Assembly (NCBI RefSeq): GCF_042453785.1
Contig: NC_091673.1
Span: 627,501-691,500, forward strand
Origin: Malus domestica
Taxonomy: Eukaryota; Streptophyta; Magnoliopsida; Rosales; Rosaceae
Direction: 5' to 3'
DNA: 64,000 bases
Positions 25,373 through 37,046 of the stretch are shown here, one piece after another. Position 1 is the first letter of the stretch. Every line of letters starts with the position of its first letter. The translations under genes and the position numbers were made by a program. The notes beneath the pieces are model-generated. The model was not told where the DNA came from and ran no database searches. It saw only the letters and a program-made list of their open reading frames with translations.

Positions 25373-25596
25373 TGTTGATGCACAAAACCGGAGGGGGGTA
25401 TCCCCTGATCTGTGAGCTTGTATGTTTTGAGGGTATCCCCTGATCTGAGATCTTAGTCCCTTTTGTGAGGGGGGAGGAGTCCCCTTTTATAGAATAAGGG
25501 GCTCCTCCTTTTACATAATAATGGGATGGGTAATGAGGCTCAAATGTTGAGGCCCAATGTGTCAAAGTCTGAGGCCCAATATATGTGGTACCAAGA
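25373..25596 (+). mobile_element. Solo LTR, 224 bp
   Basis: Begins TGTTGATGCACAAAACCGG, like the LTRs at 39566 and 42674, and is flanked by the 5-bp repeat AAGCA (25368-25372 and 25597-25601). Copy 2 of the duplication has the empty site (gaattaagcacattgg, about 35704), so insertion and loss of the internal part happened after the duplication. No internal region remains. Confidence 0.8.
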
Positions 25597-25601
25597 AAGC
25601 A

Positions 25602-26740
25602 CATCGGTGATTTTAACAATTTCTAACAAATCATGCATAACTGGCAACTAATTAAGTATTAATTGTGGAGGGAGTGAGCCTTCAAATAAAAGTAATCATA
25701 TGTTCACTTAAGAGCAATGCTGAGTAGGTCAACTTTTTTTACCAAAGTTACAAACTATGTTGATGAGTCACCAATACAAAATAATTAAATACGTTAATCA
25801 ATATTTAAGTAATAATTCAATCGCCAATAACTACGTCATATAATTTACAAAATGTAATCTAAATAGTTGATCTCCTTATTCTTATCGGTTCACACCTAAT
25901 GAAGATGAAGTAGCGCTGCTCTCTGATGGGGCTTCTGAACTTATATACATGGTCAACTATGAAACAAATAGACATGGATTTACTGAGACAACATTAAGCT
26001 TTCTAATGTAGGACATTAACGAGGATATGGTCAAACATTTCAACTTACTAGTATAGTTGTCGCTTTCTGACTTTTGATGCCTGCAGTCTTTTGTTTTCGA
26101 AATAAATATATTTATGAGACACTAAAATAAAAGAAGCTAAGAAACTGCATATGCATTAAGCTTTGTCCAGGTCTATAATTATTTTTGGACCAATTCTCTA
26201 AAAATCATGTAGTCAAGCATGCGAATTGTGAGCTGCACACCACAAAGTCAATCCACAAATTTAGCAGAGTGGGAAGAGATAGATTATGAGATTAACTAAC
26301 TTTTTAATTAATATGATTCTCAAATTTTTCGGTGTTACATATCCATATCAAATGGAAGGAAGTGAAAAAATAGAAAATTTTGATTGGAAAATGATTATCA
26401 ATCTCCTTTTGTCGTCATGCACTTCTTTACTTTGTTTTTGTCACTTAATTCACTCGTTCCTTAATTTACTGCATTGATTCAATTATGTGGTGAAAAATAA
26501 AAAAAAGGAGTGCGGGAACAAAACGGGTCTGAAAAGTAACAAAATTCCATTTCAGTTCTTATTTCAGGTAAGTAAACACACCATAAAATATGAAGAAACT
26601 AAATTTATTATAGAAAAGTCAAAAATGCTACATCCACATGCAACGAACGATCACGACACTGTCACGGTGATTTGGTGGCTCCACCAAATAACTCACATAA
26701 TAATTATTCGTATTATTGGAAGAAACTATGCATTAAGAGA
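25602..26740. other. Duplicated non-coding 5' flank, copy 1
   Basis: Sequence shared with 35712-36860 and without a protein-like frame. It is upstream of the minus-strand peroxidase gene and shows scattered small indels between copies. Confidence 0.6.
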
Positions 26741-26925
26741 GGTGTATTCGATTGAGAAATTATGTTTTCAATTGAGATTTTGAGATATTTTAATTCTTTT
26801 AATGAATGTATTGGTATTCAAACAAGATTTTAAGTGATTTATGAAATTCAAAGTGTATTCTATCAGAATTTTACGATAGTTTAAAAAAATTCTTAGAAAT
26901 CCGATCTATTCAATTAGGATTTTAA

Positions 26926-27321
26926 GACTATCTTCAAATGAGATGTCAAATATGTCAAATAGGATTAAAAGACATTCAAGTGTTCTCCAATGGATATGTC
27001 AACTATGATGTGGCAGTTGAGTCATTTGACTCCTTACTTTCTAGTTGTCTTTTTTGACAACAAACAAAACAAAGAAGGAGTCAAATATTTTTAATTTAAT
27101 TTTTTAATTCATGGTCCCAAACAACCAATAGAATAAAAACAAAAATTAATTTTGATTATTTTTTATAGTTAATGTAACTTTGAGCCCAATAAAATAATAA
27201 AATACATATTTGACACATCCATTGGAAAAGAAGAAGATTTAACACTTGTATTCAATATGCCACATCAGCCATCAAATATAATTTTGACATATTAGTTTTG
27301 ACATCTCCTTTGGAGATGCTC
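26926..27321. mobile_element. Tourist-like MITE, 396 bp
   Basis: Flanked by TAA on both sides (26923-26925, 27322-27324). Inverted ends GACTATCTTCAAATGAGATG and, complemented, GAGCATCTCCAAAGGAGATG. The 3-bp TAA target indicates the PIF/Harbinger superfamily. Confidence 0.7.
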
Positions 27322-27381
27322 TAAAGAAGTTTATAACATTCTACCTGTATTCAATTACTAATATTGACATAATATTTTTGG

Positions 27382-27743
27382 AGTAAATTGTAGAAATGAT
27401 CTCTCAACTTTAACTCAATTGGAACAATGGTGCCTCAACTAAAAATCCATTACCATTGGTTCCTCAACTCATCAAAACGTGCAGCTATAGTCTTTCAACT
27501 AAAAATTCATTACCAATGGTCCCTCAACTTTAATCCAAATGGAGAAATAGTTCCTTAACTTTAACCCAATTGTAGCTATTGTCTTTCCAACATAACTCAT
27601 TTTGACAAAATTCTAACGAATTTGACTAAAATGACCATAGCTACATGTTTTGATGAGTTGATGGACCAATGGTAATGAATTTTTAGTTGAAAAACCATTG
27701 CTCCAATTTGATTAAAGTTGAGGGACAATTGCTACAATTTACT
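27382..27743. mobile_element. MITE of 362 bp with long terminal inverted repeats
   Basis: Left end AGTAAATTGTAGAAATGATC, right end complement AGTAAATTGTAGCAATTGTC, continuing into paired ctcaactttaa words. A flanking direct repeat like tatttttg is visible. Copy 2 keeps only the right part, next to an LTR fragment. Confidence 0.65.
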
Positions 27744-28080
27744 GTTATTTTTGACATCTCATTTGGAGATGCCCTAAAGAAGTTTATAACATTCTACATG
27801 TATTCAATTGTGAATTGATTTTAAATAATTACAAAAAGTTAAGAAATTAGAGAGAATTGAAGAGCTTTCATAGCATATTTTAAACATTTACAAATCTCAC
27901 ATCTTCTCATGAGATTTCAAGAGAATTAAATCAAAATTCTAGAATTTCTACAAATTAATTAAACTTCATCAAAATTCATGGATTTATAAATTCACTCAAA
28001 TTACAACAGATCAAAAGGGTCCCCAAAATTGAGTAGAAAACAAATCCAGCTTTTTTTATAAAAAAACATGATCATGATCA

Positions 28081-28660
28081 CAATCCAAAGGCACACGACA
28101 TTGCAATCAGAGCCGTGATGAAAATGGCCACAGACGACTGCTTCTAGACCAATCATCGGCACCACTGGCCGGGTGATTAGATTCACTGCAATCGTCATTA
28201 GCACCACTAAAGCATCCGGGCCTTGTTATTTTAGCCTCACCTCCATTCGTTACAAAGGTGATGTTAGTTTTTCCGCTGCTGAACAACACGCACCAGAAAT
28301 ATGGAGCTCCACCATCACTGCCACTCACAGCAGTTCCCACTTCAATGTTGTTCTTATCGTAGAGAATGTCCAAGGCCTTGCTGTTTTCAATCAAGATTTT
28401 CGAAAATGCTTCGTCAGCGTGGACATATCTAGACTGGCAGCCAATTAAACGACAGGGGATTGGAGCGAGGGTTGAGGTTTGAACACCACAGTTGGGAGCA
28501 AATGTTTCGGCAAATGCAGAACCAGGAGGCTTCTTGGCGTCGGGCCCTCCTACAGCATCGCAGTCACCTTGGTACGCTTTTATGTACTGCAGGGCAATGC
28601 ACGCCAAACCCTGGTTGTCGTAGAGGGATGATGCTTTGTGTGTAGTTCTGTTGCACCAAA
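28081..28660 (-). pseudogene. 5'-truncated fragment of a probable GPI-anchored extracellular protein gene
   Basis: A frame of about 180 codons reads NRTTHKASSLYDNQGLACIA, then VGGPDAKKPPGSAFAETFAP, KILIENSKALDILYDKN, and GAPYFWCVLFSSGKTN, with many cysteines. This resembles a plant family annotated as uncharacterised GPI-anchored or ferredoxin-like proteins; I cannot name the member. It begins abruptly at the MITE that starts duplication copy 2, so signal peptide and N-terminus are missing. Near the C-terminus the open frame departs from the family: another frame encodes a hydrophobic tail (SSVAIFITALIAMSCAFGL, then stop) that would be the GPI signal. It is therefore truncated and frameshifted. 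The parental gene should exist elsewhere. Confidence 0.7.
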
Positions 28661-28980
28661 TGAGTGCTACATTTACCATTTATTTGTATCATCTCTTTAG
28701 AGCAAGTCCACCCCTAAGGACTTTGTGCCAGCAGCTAGCCCATTTATCCACTCCAGTGAACAGTAATAAACTCCAATGAACAGTAATAGGCCAATGCATC
28801 TCTACCCCTAAAAAAATGTGATGGCACCTAGTGAAAAAATGCGTTGGCACAAACGATCTCCACCCTTACAAAATGCGCTGGCACCCAGCCCATTTAAAAT
28901 ATTTTTAAATTTTTTCTAAAAGAATAAAAAAATAAAATAGTTTTAATTCCAGATAGGATTTTTAACCAATCTCGTCACGC

Positions 28981-29265
28981 CACGTGTCATTATCCGAACG
29001 TACTATTTTGTGAATAGATTTCCGCCTAAGATTTTCATCCAATCCCGATGCGCCACGTGTCACTTCCGTTTTACAATAATTTAGCCAATATTTCGATAAG
29101 ATTTTCAACCAATCACGTCATACCACGTGTCATTATCCAAACGTACTATTTTGTGGATAGATTTTTGGTAAATTTTTTGACCAATCCCGACGCGCCACGT
29201 GTCACTTTCGGTTAATTTAGCCAAGATTTCGATAAGATTTTCAACCAATCACGTAGTGTCACGTG
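28981..29265. repeat. Five about 70-bp tandem repeats, each with a CACGTG G-box
   Basis: CACGTG occurs at 28981, 29054, 29124, 29196 and 29260, spaced 64-73 bp, within repeated phrases like attttcaaccaatcacgtca and ccacgtgtcattatcc. They lie between the left transposon end and a TATAAA at 29303-29308, that is, in the promoter position of the transposase gene. Confidence 0.8.
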
Positions 29266-29302
29266 GCATTTTCCAGAATCTCATCCTTTCTTTTTTTGTC
29301 CA

Positions 29303-29308
29303 TATAAA
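29303..29308 (+). promoter_or_regulatory. Putative TATA box of the Harbinger transposase
   Basis: TATAAA in ccatataaaccctacatcc, about 100 bp before the first ATG (29405) of the transposase relic and just downstream of the G-box repeats. Confidence 0.5.
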
Positions 29309-29404
29309 CCCTACATCCCTACATCCATCCTCACACCAAGTTCAATCCTTCTTTTTAGCTCAGAATCCTTGTTCATCGTTTTCAAATCTTGAGTTCTTAT
29401 TACA

Positions 29405-30711
29405 ATGTCTTCTTCAAAGAAAGTGTATAAACAGTTGCAGAGCAACATAAAAGGTTGTTGGCAGAATTGGCCAATCTCGAGGAAGGTGGAGGTGGAGATG
29501 AGACTTTCTTCATGGAGAAGGATGAGGATAAGGATGATCACCATAGAAGGCAGAGGGCCTCACATTCCCGCCGTGTCATGGAAGCCGTGGGTTAGATAGC
29601 TAAACCCAGACGTGCTGCAAACCTCGATAGAAAAAGGTAAAGACGAGGTAAAGATCTCTTGGAAGATTATTTTATCCCCAACAGTATATTCCCTGATCAT
29701 GTTTTTAGACGTCGTTTTAGAATGCAACGAAGTTTGTTCGACAAAATCATGAGTGCTATTTGCAACCATGATCCATAATTTGTGCAAAAAGATGATGCTT
29801 TTCATGTTCTAGGTCTTCTTCATGAGCAAAAAATTACGGCTACCTTGCGAATGCTTGCATATGGAGAATCTGCAGATCAAGTGGATGAGATCGCGAGGAT
29901 GGGAAGAACAACTGTTATGGAGTTCCTAATGTGGTTTTGCTTTGCAATTGAAGCCCTCTACACTAATGAGTACCTCCGAACACCCACGCCAAGGGACATG
30001 CGAAGGCTTATGAGGAAGGGTGAGATGTGAGGCTTCCCTGGCATGATTGGAAGCATCGACTGCATGCACTAGACTTGAAAAAACTGTCCAAGTGCATGAC
30101 AATGAGCTTATGGTGACAGAAAATGAGCCAAAAACATCATTTTGGAAGTGGTGGCTTCATTTGATACATGGATTTGGCATGCTTTTTTTGGTGTTTCAGG
30201 AGCTTAGAATGACCTAAATGTCCTTACTCAATCCCCAGTGTTCGACGAACTGTTGCAAGGAAAATCGCCGAGATGCACATATTGGGTTAATGGTACCCCA
30301 TACGAGGGATCATACTACCTTGCATATGGCATTTACCCAAAGTGGTCAACGCTTGTCAAAACAATGCCACATCCATATACTGAAAAGGAAAAACACTTCG
30401 TAAAATGTCAAGAAGGGTGTAGGAAGGATGTCGAGCGTTGTTTTGGTATCCTGCAAGCTCGTTGGGCGATTGTCAGGGCTGCAGCTATAATGTTTGATGT
30501 CGAGGCTCTTCGATACATCATGATGACGTGTATTATTCTCCACAACATGATTGTTGAAGATGAGTACGATTATGATGCCGTCGATGAATATGAGTCGGAT
30601 CCGATCAACAACTCACAAACACGTATCTACTGTGCTTATGACAATACCGAAGATCCCGTGGGACACGACCCGTTGGAACGGGATGGACGTTACAATGAAT
30701 TGATCGTTTAG
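29405..30711 (+). pseudogene. PIF/Harbinger transposase relic (DDE_Tnp_4, ALP1-like)
   Basis: Recognisable blocks in order: FRRRFRMQRSLFDKIMSAI, HEQKITATLRMLAYGESADQ, GRTTVMEFLMWFC, FPGMIGSIDCMH (first catalytic Asp), FGVSG, then an open 157-codon C-terminal part (30238-30711) with SPVFDELLQG, YWVNGTPYEGSYYLAYGIYP and RKDVERCFGILQARWAI. These match plant Harbinger transposases and the host ALP1-like proteins derived from them. Intervening stops in the 5' half and middle make the gene non-functional as it stands. Confidence 0.85.
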
Positions 30712-31306
30712 CGGTACACGAACTTGCAAGAGCCATATTGGCACGTAACCCACCAGAATGACTTGATTGAGCACCAGTAGGGATTGCAAGAAGGTGAAGA
30801 TAATTAAAATGAGGCTTGTGGTTGAAAAATAAAGTGTATGTTTTTTTTAAGTTTATGTAATTCTATGTAGTGTGTTTTGTTTTTAAGTTTATTTGGTGAG
30901 TTTATGTAATCTTATTTGGTGAGTTTATGTAATCTTATTTCATGTGTTTAAATAAAGTACAAAAATAAATAAGTAATTACATTAAAATTGCATAATAAAT
31001 TAAATAAAAATAAATAAAGTTCTAAAAATAAATAAGAAATAACATAAGAAATTAAATAAAGTTCAAAAGAAAAAAAGAAAAAACATAAAAATTACATAAG
31101 AAATTAAATAAAGTTCAAAAGAAAAAAAAAAGAAAAAACACAAAAATTACATAAGAAATTAAATAAAATTCTAAAAAAAATAAGAAATTACATAAAAATT
31201 ATACAAAGTCTCTGGAGCTAGGATATGTGGTGCTAGGATCTTGGTTGCTATGATTTGTGTAGCTAGAACCCCCTTGACTTGTTTTCGCATCTCTTGCACA
31301 CCTCAT

Positions 31307-32446
31307 TCACACGACATCTCTTTTTTTCGATGTCCAAAAATATTTTGAATTTGGAAACAGTCCTACAAGAGACTTGCTTATAGTGTCACGATCTGCTTGA
31401 GCCATCCTTTCTTCTCTAAGCATTTCATTTTCTCGATGAAGTGCTTGTCTAACCAGCTCGTTCTCTCGATTAACTATTTCTCTTTGTCTCTCAGCCGCCG
31501 CATCACGAGCCTCAGTAGCTGCTATTATTGTTGCCATAGCAGTAACTTTTTCCTCATCTCTAGCCTTTTCCCGTGCCATGTTCAGTTCACCTTGGCGAGC
31601 AAGTTCCTCCATATATTTAGTGTAGTCATTTTTGGAAGAACTACCTTTTTCTTTGATGCCTTTTTACCTTGAGGCCTGAGGGACTGACGAGTCGGTTGGA
31701 TCTCAGGCACTTGTTCAGGCGTCCCTTTCGTGTCTTCAAATGTGTCGGCTTCTTGTTCGGTCGTGTCTAGTTCTGACGAACTATGTAGACCCATGCCGTG
31801 CATGACAACTTCTGGACCGGTTGCCACAATTTTGTATTTAGGTCAATCTTTGACAATTTCCCAACATTCCCATTTGTTGAATGATTTGTTCTGGTTCTTT
31901 GAATTGTAGAATGTTTGAGCTTGTAGTGTCTATAAAAATATGGGATAAGATAGTGTTAAAAAATGCAGGTGTAACACAAATAAATTAATTAAAATATTGA
32001 AGCGGGTGGAATGCATATAAATTACATAAGAAATTAAATAAAAATTACATAAGAAGTTAAATAAATTAAATTTTTGATGCGGGTGGAATGCATATAAAAA
32101 TTACATAAGAAATAACATAAAAACTACATACGAAATTAAATAAATTAAAATTTTGATATGGGTGGAATGCATATAAATAAATAAAAATATTGTCACCTGA
32201 TCCGCTAAACTTGTCCCACTACGCAGGTTATCGGAAGCATGAGAGATGGTGTTTTTCCAACAAGTAAAGGATGCGTTGAGTTTTTCCAACGACCTTGAAG
32301 ACCTTGACTAGCTCTGGTGTCTTTTCCATGTACATCGCAAAATGCTTTCGTAATTTTACTTCACATTTCTCGCTTATCCATCTCATTACCCGTAACTGGG
32401 TCATGAGTAGTGTGAACCCAACATTCACACAACGTAACATCTTCAA
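31307..32446 (-). pseudogene. Harbinger second ORF, Myb/SANT with NAM-associated C-terminal domain
   Basis: Minus-strand pieces: 32228-32446 (ending near a helical DNA-binding segment, with KVFKVVGKTQRILYLLEKH), 31582-31827 (EVVMHGMGLHSSSELDTTEQ) and 31307-31612 (MEELARQGELNMAREKARDE, then DRDTISKSLVGLFPNSKYFW). The last is the signature C-terminus of the NAM-associated domain proteins encoded by plant PIF elements, which help the transposase bind DNA. Some breaks may be introns; I did not resolve them. Confidence 0.65.
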
Positions 32447-32579
32447 TGAGCTTCCACGAAGATATTTTTTCTCTCTTAAAGTGTAGAAAATATTGAAATG
32501 TAGATAGTATAGAAAGTGTAGAAAATATTGAAATGTGGTGTAAGGTGGAAGATGAGGGTTAGGTATTTATAGAAAAAAA

Positions 32580-33131
32580 AAAAACTTTTTTAAAATTTTA
32601 CTGTATTTAAAAAATAATTTCTGTAGTTTTTTATAATTTTTAATTAATTTTAATGTAGTTAATTAATCTGGACCGTTGGATTTGAAAAATATTCAAATCC
32701 AAGAGCCAAGGATCTGCCACGCGGCCAATGGTCATAAATCTAACCGTTGGGCCCTTTTTTTTTTTTGGGAAAAAACGCGGACCTTTGATCTTTGATCAGA
32801 CAATCTGGTTTAAAAGTAAAATTTAAATTTTTGTTACCGTTGGAAATCCAACGGCAAATAGAGGGCCACGTCGCCATGCTCCGAGTGATGGGTGAGTGCG
32901 CTGACAGCGGGCCCCGCCGCCTGCAATCCTGTCTCTTACTCGCGCCCACTCACGAGTGAAAGTCACGCGTCAGCCAAATAGGTTCGCTCTTGGGTCTGTC
33001 AAAATTGGGCTGGTATGTTGCCTGGCTTGGGCTGGGTGCTAGGCAGCTGAACGGGCTGTAGTGAATTCTCTGACCCTCAGCTTGATATTTGGACTAGGTG
33101 CTGGGCAAATATTACTCTGGTGGACTTGCTC
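32580..33131. other. Right subterminal region of the Harbinger element
   Basis: Non-coding, with three related aaccgttgg/ccaacgg words (about 32670, 32740 and 32845), resembling transposase-binding subterminal repeats. Confidence 0.4.
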
Positions 33132-33716
33132 GTAATAAAGGTAGGGTCTTCAAACATATGTGGGTCTCATCTCTATTAAAGAGATGATACAAATAATGGT
33201 ATAACTAGATGATAAGAATAATATTTTTGGCACCAAATAATGTGGCTCTACACCATATAAATTATCACAACAAAATGCTATTCTTACCATCTCTCTAACA
33301 GAGATAGGACCCACATGTGATAGTGACCCATACCTTTATTAGAGAGATGGTACAAATAATAATATAAATAGATGGTAAGTGTAGCACTACTCTTATCACA
33401 ATTATTAATCAAATTTCATGTATAGTTATATCGTTAATAGTTAAAATACATAGTGCCATCATTCATAATTCATCAAATAAATATATTTCAAAATAACCGT
33501 TGATAATCGACACTATAAACATCTGACTTTCTTCTATTATTGGAAAACAAATTTATTGAAAAATAATAACACTGTATAATTAAGGTTACATATGAATAAA
33601 TATATACAACATAGACACTCGTAAAAACAAAAAAACTGAAAGAAATAATCGATATAGAGATTAAGTTACATTTTCATGTGTGGATACTCAATCTTATGGC
33701 TCAAGTAAGTAAGAAT

Positions 33717-34875
33717 TTAGTTGAGAGCACTGCAAATCCTTCTGACCTCTCCAGCTGAACCGGTGAGAGGATTAATGTCTCCCATTTTAATCATAGCGGT
33801 GATAAAATCAGCCTTAAAAGTTGCGGGCTTGGAACTGTACTCGGAGACGATGCTGTCTGTGGAACCTCCACTAAAAAGAACTTGATCCGATTCAAGAAGA
33901 CCCTTCTTCTGAATCAAATTCTTGTAGTAATTGTTGTCAAATGAGTTCGGTGTCACCAACTCGAGCGGTGCCAAATTTGCATCACCATTGTTTGCGTCAG
34001 CTGGACAACGACGTTTGCGAGTAGTGGCAAAGTTAGAATCGATGTCACTTGCATTGTTGTAAATTCTGCCACGGAATGTAACGCAGCGAGCCTGTCCAAT
34101 TGTGTGTGCACCTGACAGTGCAACCAAATCTCTCGCGTTGAGGCCTAAGTCGCCAAATCGCTCTCTAAGGCGGTCAAGGCTGTCTGTGAAAAGTGGAAGT
34201 GAACTTTCAGCTAGGATTTGGCTTGCTGTGGTGGAATCTCTTCTTCCCAGTTTCACCGTCCAAGATGGACCGCTCACGGCAACGGATGCATCCCGAGCGG
34301 CTACAGCGAGAATATCTGCGCAAGATACGACACCAGGGCAGACCTTCTCCACTTCAGCTTTTGCTTTATCTATGACTTCAAAGCCTCTCACAGAACCGTT
34401 GTTTTGAAATGCGCCCTTTTCACTTGTGATAGAAGGAGCGTCATCTAGTAAGATTGATGCATCACAACCCTACAAACACAATTCGTATATTCATAAAAAA
34501 CTAAGACACTCAATATTGCACTACAATTTATAATTATATTTTACGAATAAAGTTAAAGTTTTATTAAAAACAACATGAAATGAGAACACCTACCATAAAA
34601 ATACATTGTACATATATGTATATAAGTCAAGTAATTAGTACCTGGACAAAACAATCATGGAAATGGAGGCGGATTAGGGACGCGGCCATCCGCCTTTCAC
34701 TGGAAACAGCTGTTCTTATGGCATTTTTTATAGTGGTAAGAGCGTTTGGACAGGTTTTGTCATAAAATGTAGAAGATAATTGCGCTTCGCTTGTTGTGCT
34801 CATGAAAACCAACATCACGAGTGCAACAGCAGCGACATTTCCATGGCCGGAAAAGAAAGGGAAAGACATCCTCAT
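33717..34875 (-). CDS. Class III secretory peroxidase, copy 2
   Basis: Model: complement(join(33717..34469, 34642..34875)), 987 bp, 328 residues. Signal peptide, distal Arg69/His73 and the proximal [11 protein letters not shown] histidine are intact. The intron is only 172 bp, probably the ancestral length. The second exon differs from copy 1 at about a dozen nucleotides plus one in-frame AAC-type codon (YNNASD against YNASD). Promoter and about 2 kb of upstream sequence are shared, so both copies are probably expressed alike and redundant; nothing seen breaks either one. Confidence 0.95.
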
Positions 34876-35004
34876 CGAGCTTAATTGAACTTAATCAATA
34901 CAAGTAAGAAGCCACTAAATGAAAATATTTGAAGTGATGAACTGAATAAAGAATGAGAATGAATATTGAAGAAGTTGATGAAGATTAAGCTTGTGTGTCT
35001 TGTC

Positions 35005-35012
35005 TATATATA
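35005..35012 (-). promoter_or_regulatory. TATA box of peroxidase copy 2
   Basis: TATATATA in the context shared with copy 1 (tgtctatatatagggcagtt), about 130 bp upstream of the start codon. Confidence 0.6.
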
Positions 35013-35129
35013 GGGCAGTTTCGTACGTACTCAAGCTGCTTTGGTTTGTCCAGGTCTCTATTTCCTGCAAACGCGTACGTCGCCTTTGTAGCTGTAGTAG
35101 TACCAATTCTGATTTGGTTGGCAAAATAT

Positions 35130-36860
35130 ATATGAAAGGTATTCGTCTTTAATGGATTGTGGTTTGAAGTTTCTCTTGTTACTCTTAATATTACTAGTCA
35201 AAGGATGAAAATTCGTCGTGTAAGTAATTTTATTTTACAGCTAGGTAATCTCTGTCCTGTTGCAAAATTGCATGGGTAATTAGAAATGTTAATATAAAAC
35301 GGTTGACGTGCGACTTTTTTTTACCTCCATGCATGCATGCAATTGGGCATTATATATGTAAAATGTAGGTGCACTTTGTTGTTCCTCGGATTTGTTCTCT
35401 GTCTAGATGGATTCATAATTCTTACTTCATGCTCATAGGGTCATAGCAGCCCACGTTTTCCGTTGTCCCAAAACATGAAATTTTGATTAAGACAAGACAA
35501 ACTTAATTAATTAAGGGCAAGTTTATGAGTAATCTTTTGTAGTGTATACAAGAGGTGGCTTTGGCTTAACATGTCCAAGGGATATAACCCACCATTTCTT
35601 ATTTCTTTTCATATTACATTATCCTAAGCTATTGCGAGTTACAACCCAAAACTTAAAAATTTAAATGATTAGTTTAAGCTGTAATGTATGGAAAAGCTTT
35701 TAGAATTAAGCACATTGGTGATTTTAACAGTTTCTAACAAATCATGCATAACTGGCAACTAATTAAGTACTAATTGTGGAGTGATCGTGAGCCTTCAAAT
35801 AAAAGTAATCATATGTTCACTTAAGAGCAATGCTGAGTAGGTCAACTTTTTTTACCAAAGTTACAAATTATGTTGATGAGTCACCAATACAAAATAATTA
35901 AGCACGTTAATTAACATTTAAGGAATAATTCAATCGGCAATAACTACGTCATATAGTTTACGAAATGTAATCTAAATAGTTGATCTTCTTAATGTTACCG
36001 GTTCACACCTAATGAAGATGAAGTAGCTCTGCTCTCGGATGAGGCTTCTGAACTTGTATAAATGGTCAACTATGAAACAAATAGATATGTATTTACTGAG
36101 ACAACATTATGCTTTCTAATGTAGGACATTAACGAGAATATGGTCAAACATTTCAACTTATTAGTATAGTTGTCGCGGTCTGACTTTTGATGCCTGCAGT
36201 TTTTTGTTTTCGAAATAAATATATTTATTAGACACTAAAATAAGAGAAGCTAAGAAACTGCATATGCATTAAGCTTTGTGCAGGTCTATAATTATTTTTG
36301 GACCAATTCTCTAAAAATCATGTAGTCAAGTATGCGATTTGTGAGCTGCACACCACAAAAGTCAATCCACAAATTTAGAAGAGAGGGAAGAGATAGATTA
36401 TGAGATTAAATAACTTTTTAATTAATATGATTCTCAATTTTTTAGGTGTTTGTTACATATCCATATCAAATGCAAGGAAGTGAAAAAATAGAAAATTTTG
36501 ATTGGAAAATGATTATCAATCTCCTTTTGTCGTCATGCACTTCTTTACTTTGTTTTTGTCACTTAATTCACTCATTCCTTAATTTACTGCATTGATTCAA
36601 TTAAGTGGTGAAAAATAAAGAAAGGAGTGCGGGAACAAAACGGGTCTGAAAAGTAACCACTTTACATTTCAGCTCTTATTTTAGGTAAGTAAACACACCA
36701 TAAAATATAAAGAAACTAAATTTATTATAGAAAAGTCAAATGTGCTACATCCACATGCAACGAATGATAACGAGAGACAATGTCACGGTGATTCGGTGGC
36801 TCCACCAAATAACTCACATAATAATTATTCGTATTATTGGAAGAAACTATGCATTAAGAG
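35130..36860. other. Duplicated non-coding 5' flank, copy 2
   Basis: Counterpart of 24800-26740 without the solo LTR. No protein-like frame seen. Confidence 0.6.
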
Positions 36861-37046
36861 AGATGTATTTGATTGAGAAATTATGTTTTCAATTGGAATT
36901 TTGAGAGATTTTAATTCTTTTAATGAATATATGGGTATTCAAATAAGATTTTAAGTGATTTATGAAATTGACAATGTATTCTATCAGAATTTTAAGATAG
37001 TTTAAAAAAATCCTTAGAAATCCGGTCTATTCAATTAAGATTTTAA

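Larger units (their letters stand above)
21742..27998. repeat. Tandem duplication, copy 1 (peroxidase unit)
   Basis: Aligns by eye with 28660-38410 after removing insertions, from the left-border MITE through the peroxidase gene to a nest of small elements. Coding identity is about 98%. Copy-1-only material includes about 1 kb in the peroxidase intron and a 224-bp solo LTR (25373-25596). The right end stops about 35 bp short of the end of the terminal MITE. Confidence 0.85.
26740..27998. mobile_element. Nest of MITEs at the right end of copy 1
   Basis: The outer element starts about 26742 (gtgtattcgattgagaaatt). Its partner end is complete only in copy 2 (near 38400, ccaatcggatacatac). Inside it lie a Tourist-like MITE (26926-27321) and a second element (27382-27743). 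A 60-bp segment (tttggagatgc through tgtattcaatt) is present twice in copy 1 and once in copy 2. Confidence 0.65.
28700..33131. mobile_element. PIF/Harbinger DNA transposon, 4,432 bp, degenerate
   Basis: Terminal inverted repeats GAGCAAGTCCACC. Flanked by TTA (28697-28699) and GTA (33132-33134), a TTA target duplication with one substitution; the paralogous MITE at 21785 shows the empty site atttaatag. It carries a DDE_Tnp_4-type transposase relic on the plus strand and a Myb/NAM-associated second protein on the minus strand, in tail-to-tail order. The transposase frame has several in-frame stops, so it is not autonomous now. Confidence 0.9.

Noticed and set aside
31397-31672. 91-codon plus-strand frame within the Harbinger element
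   Set aside because: Antisense to the NAM-associated second ORF, whose minus-strand sequence is recognisable.
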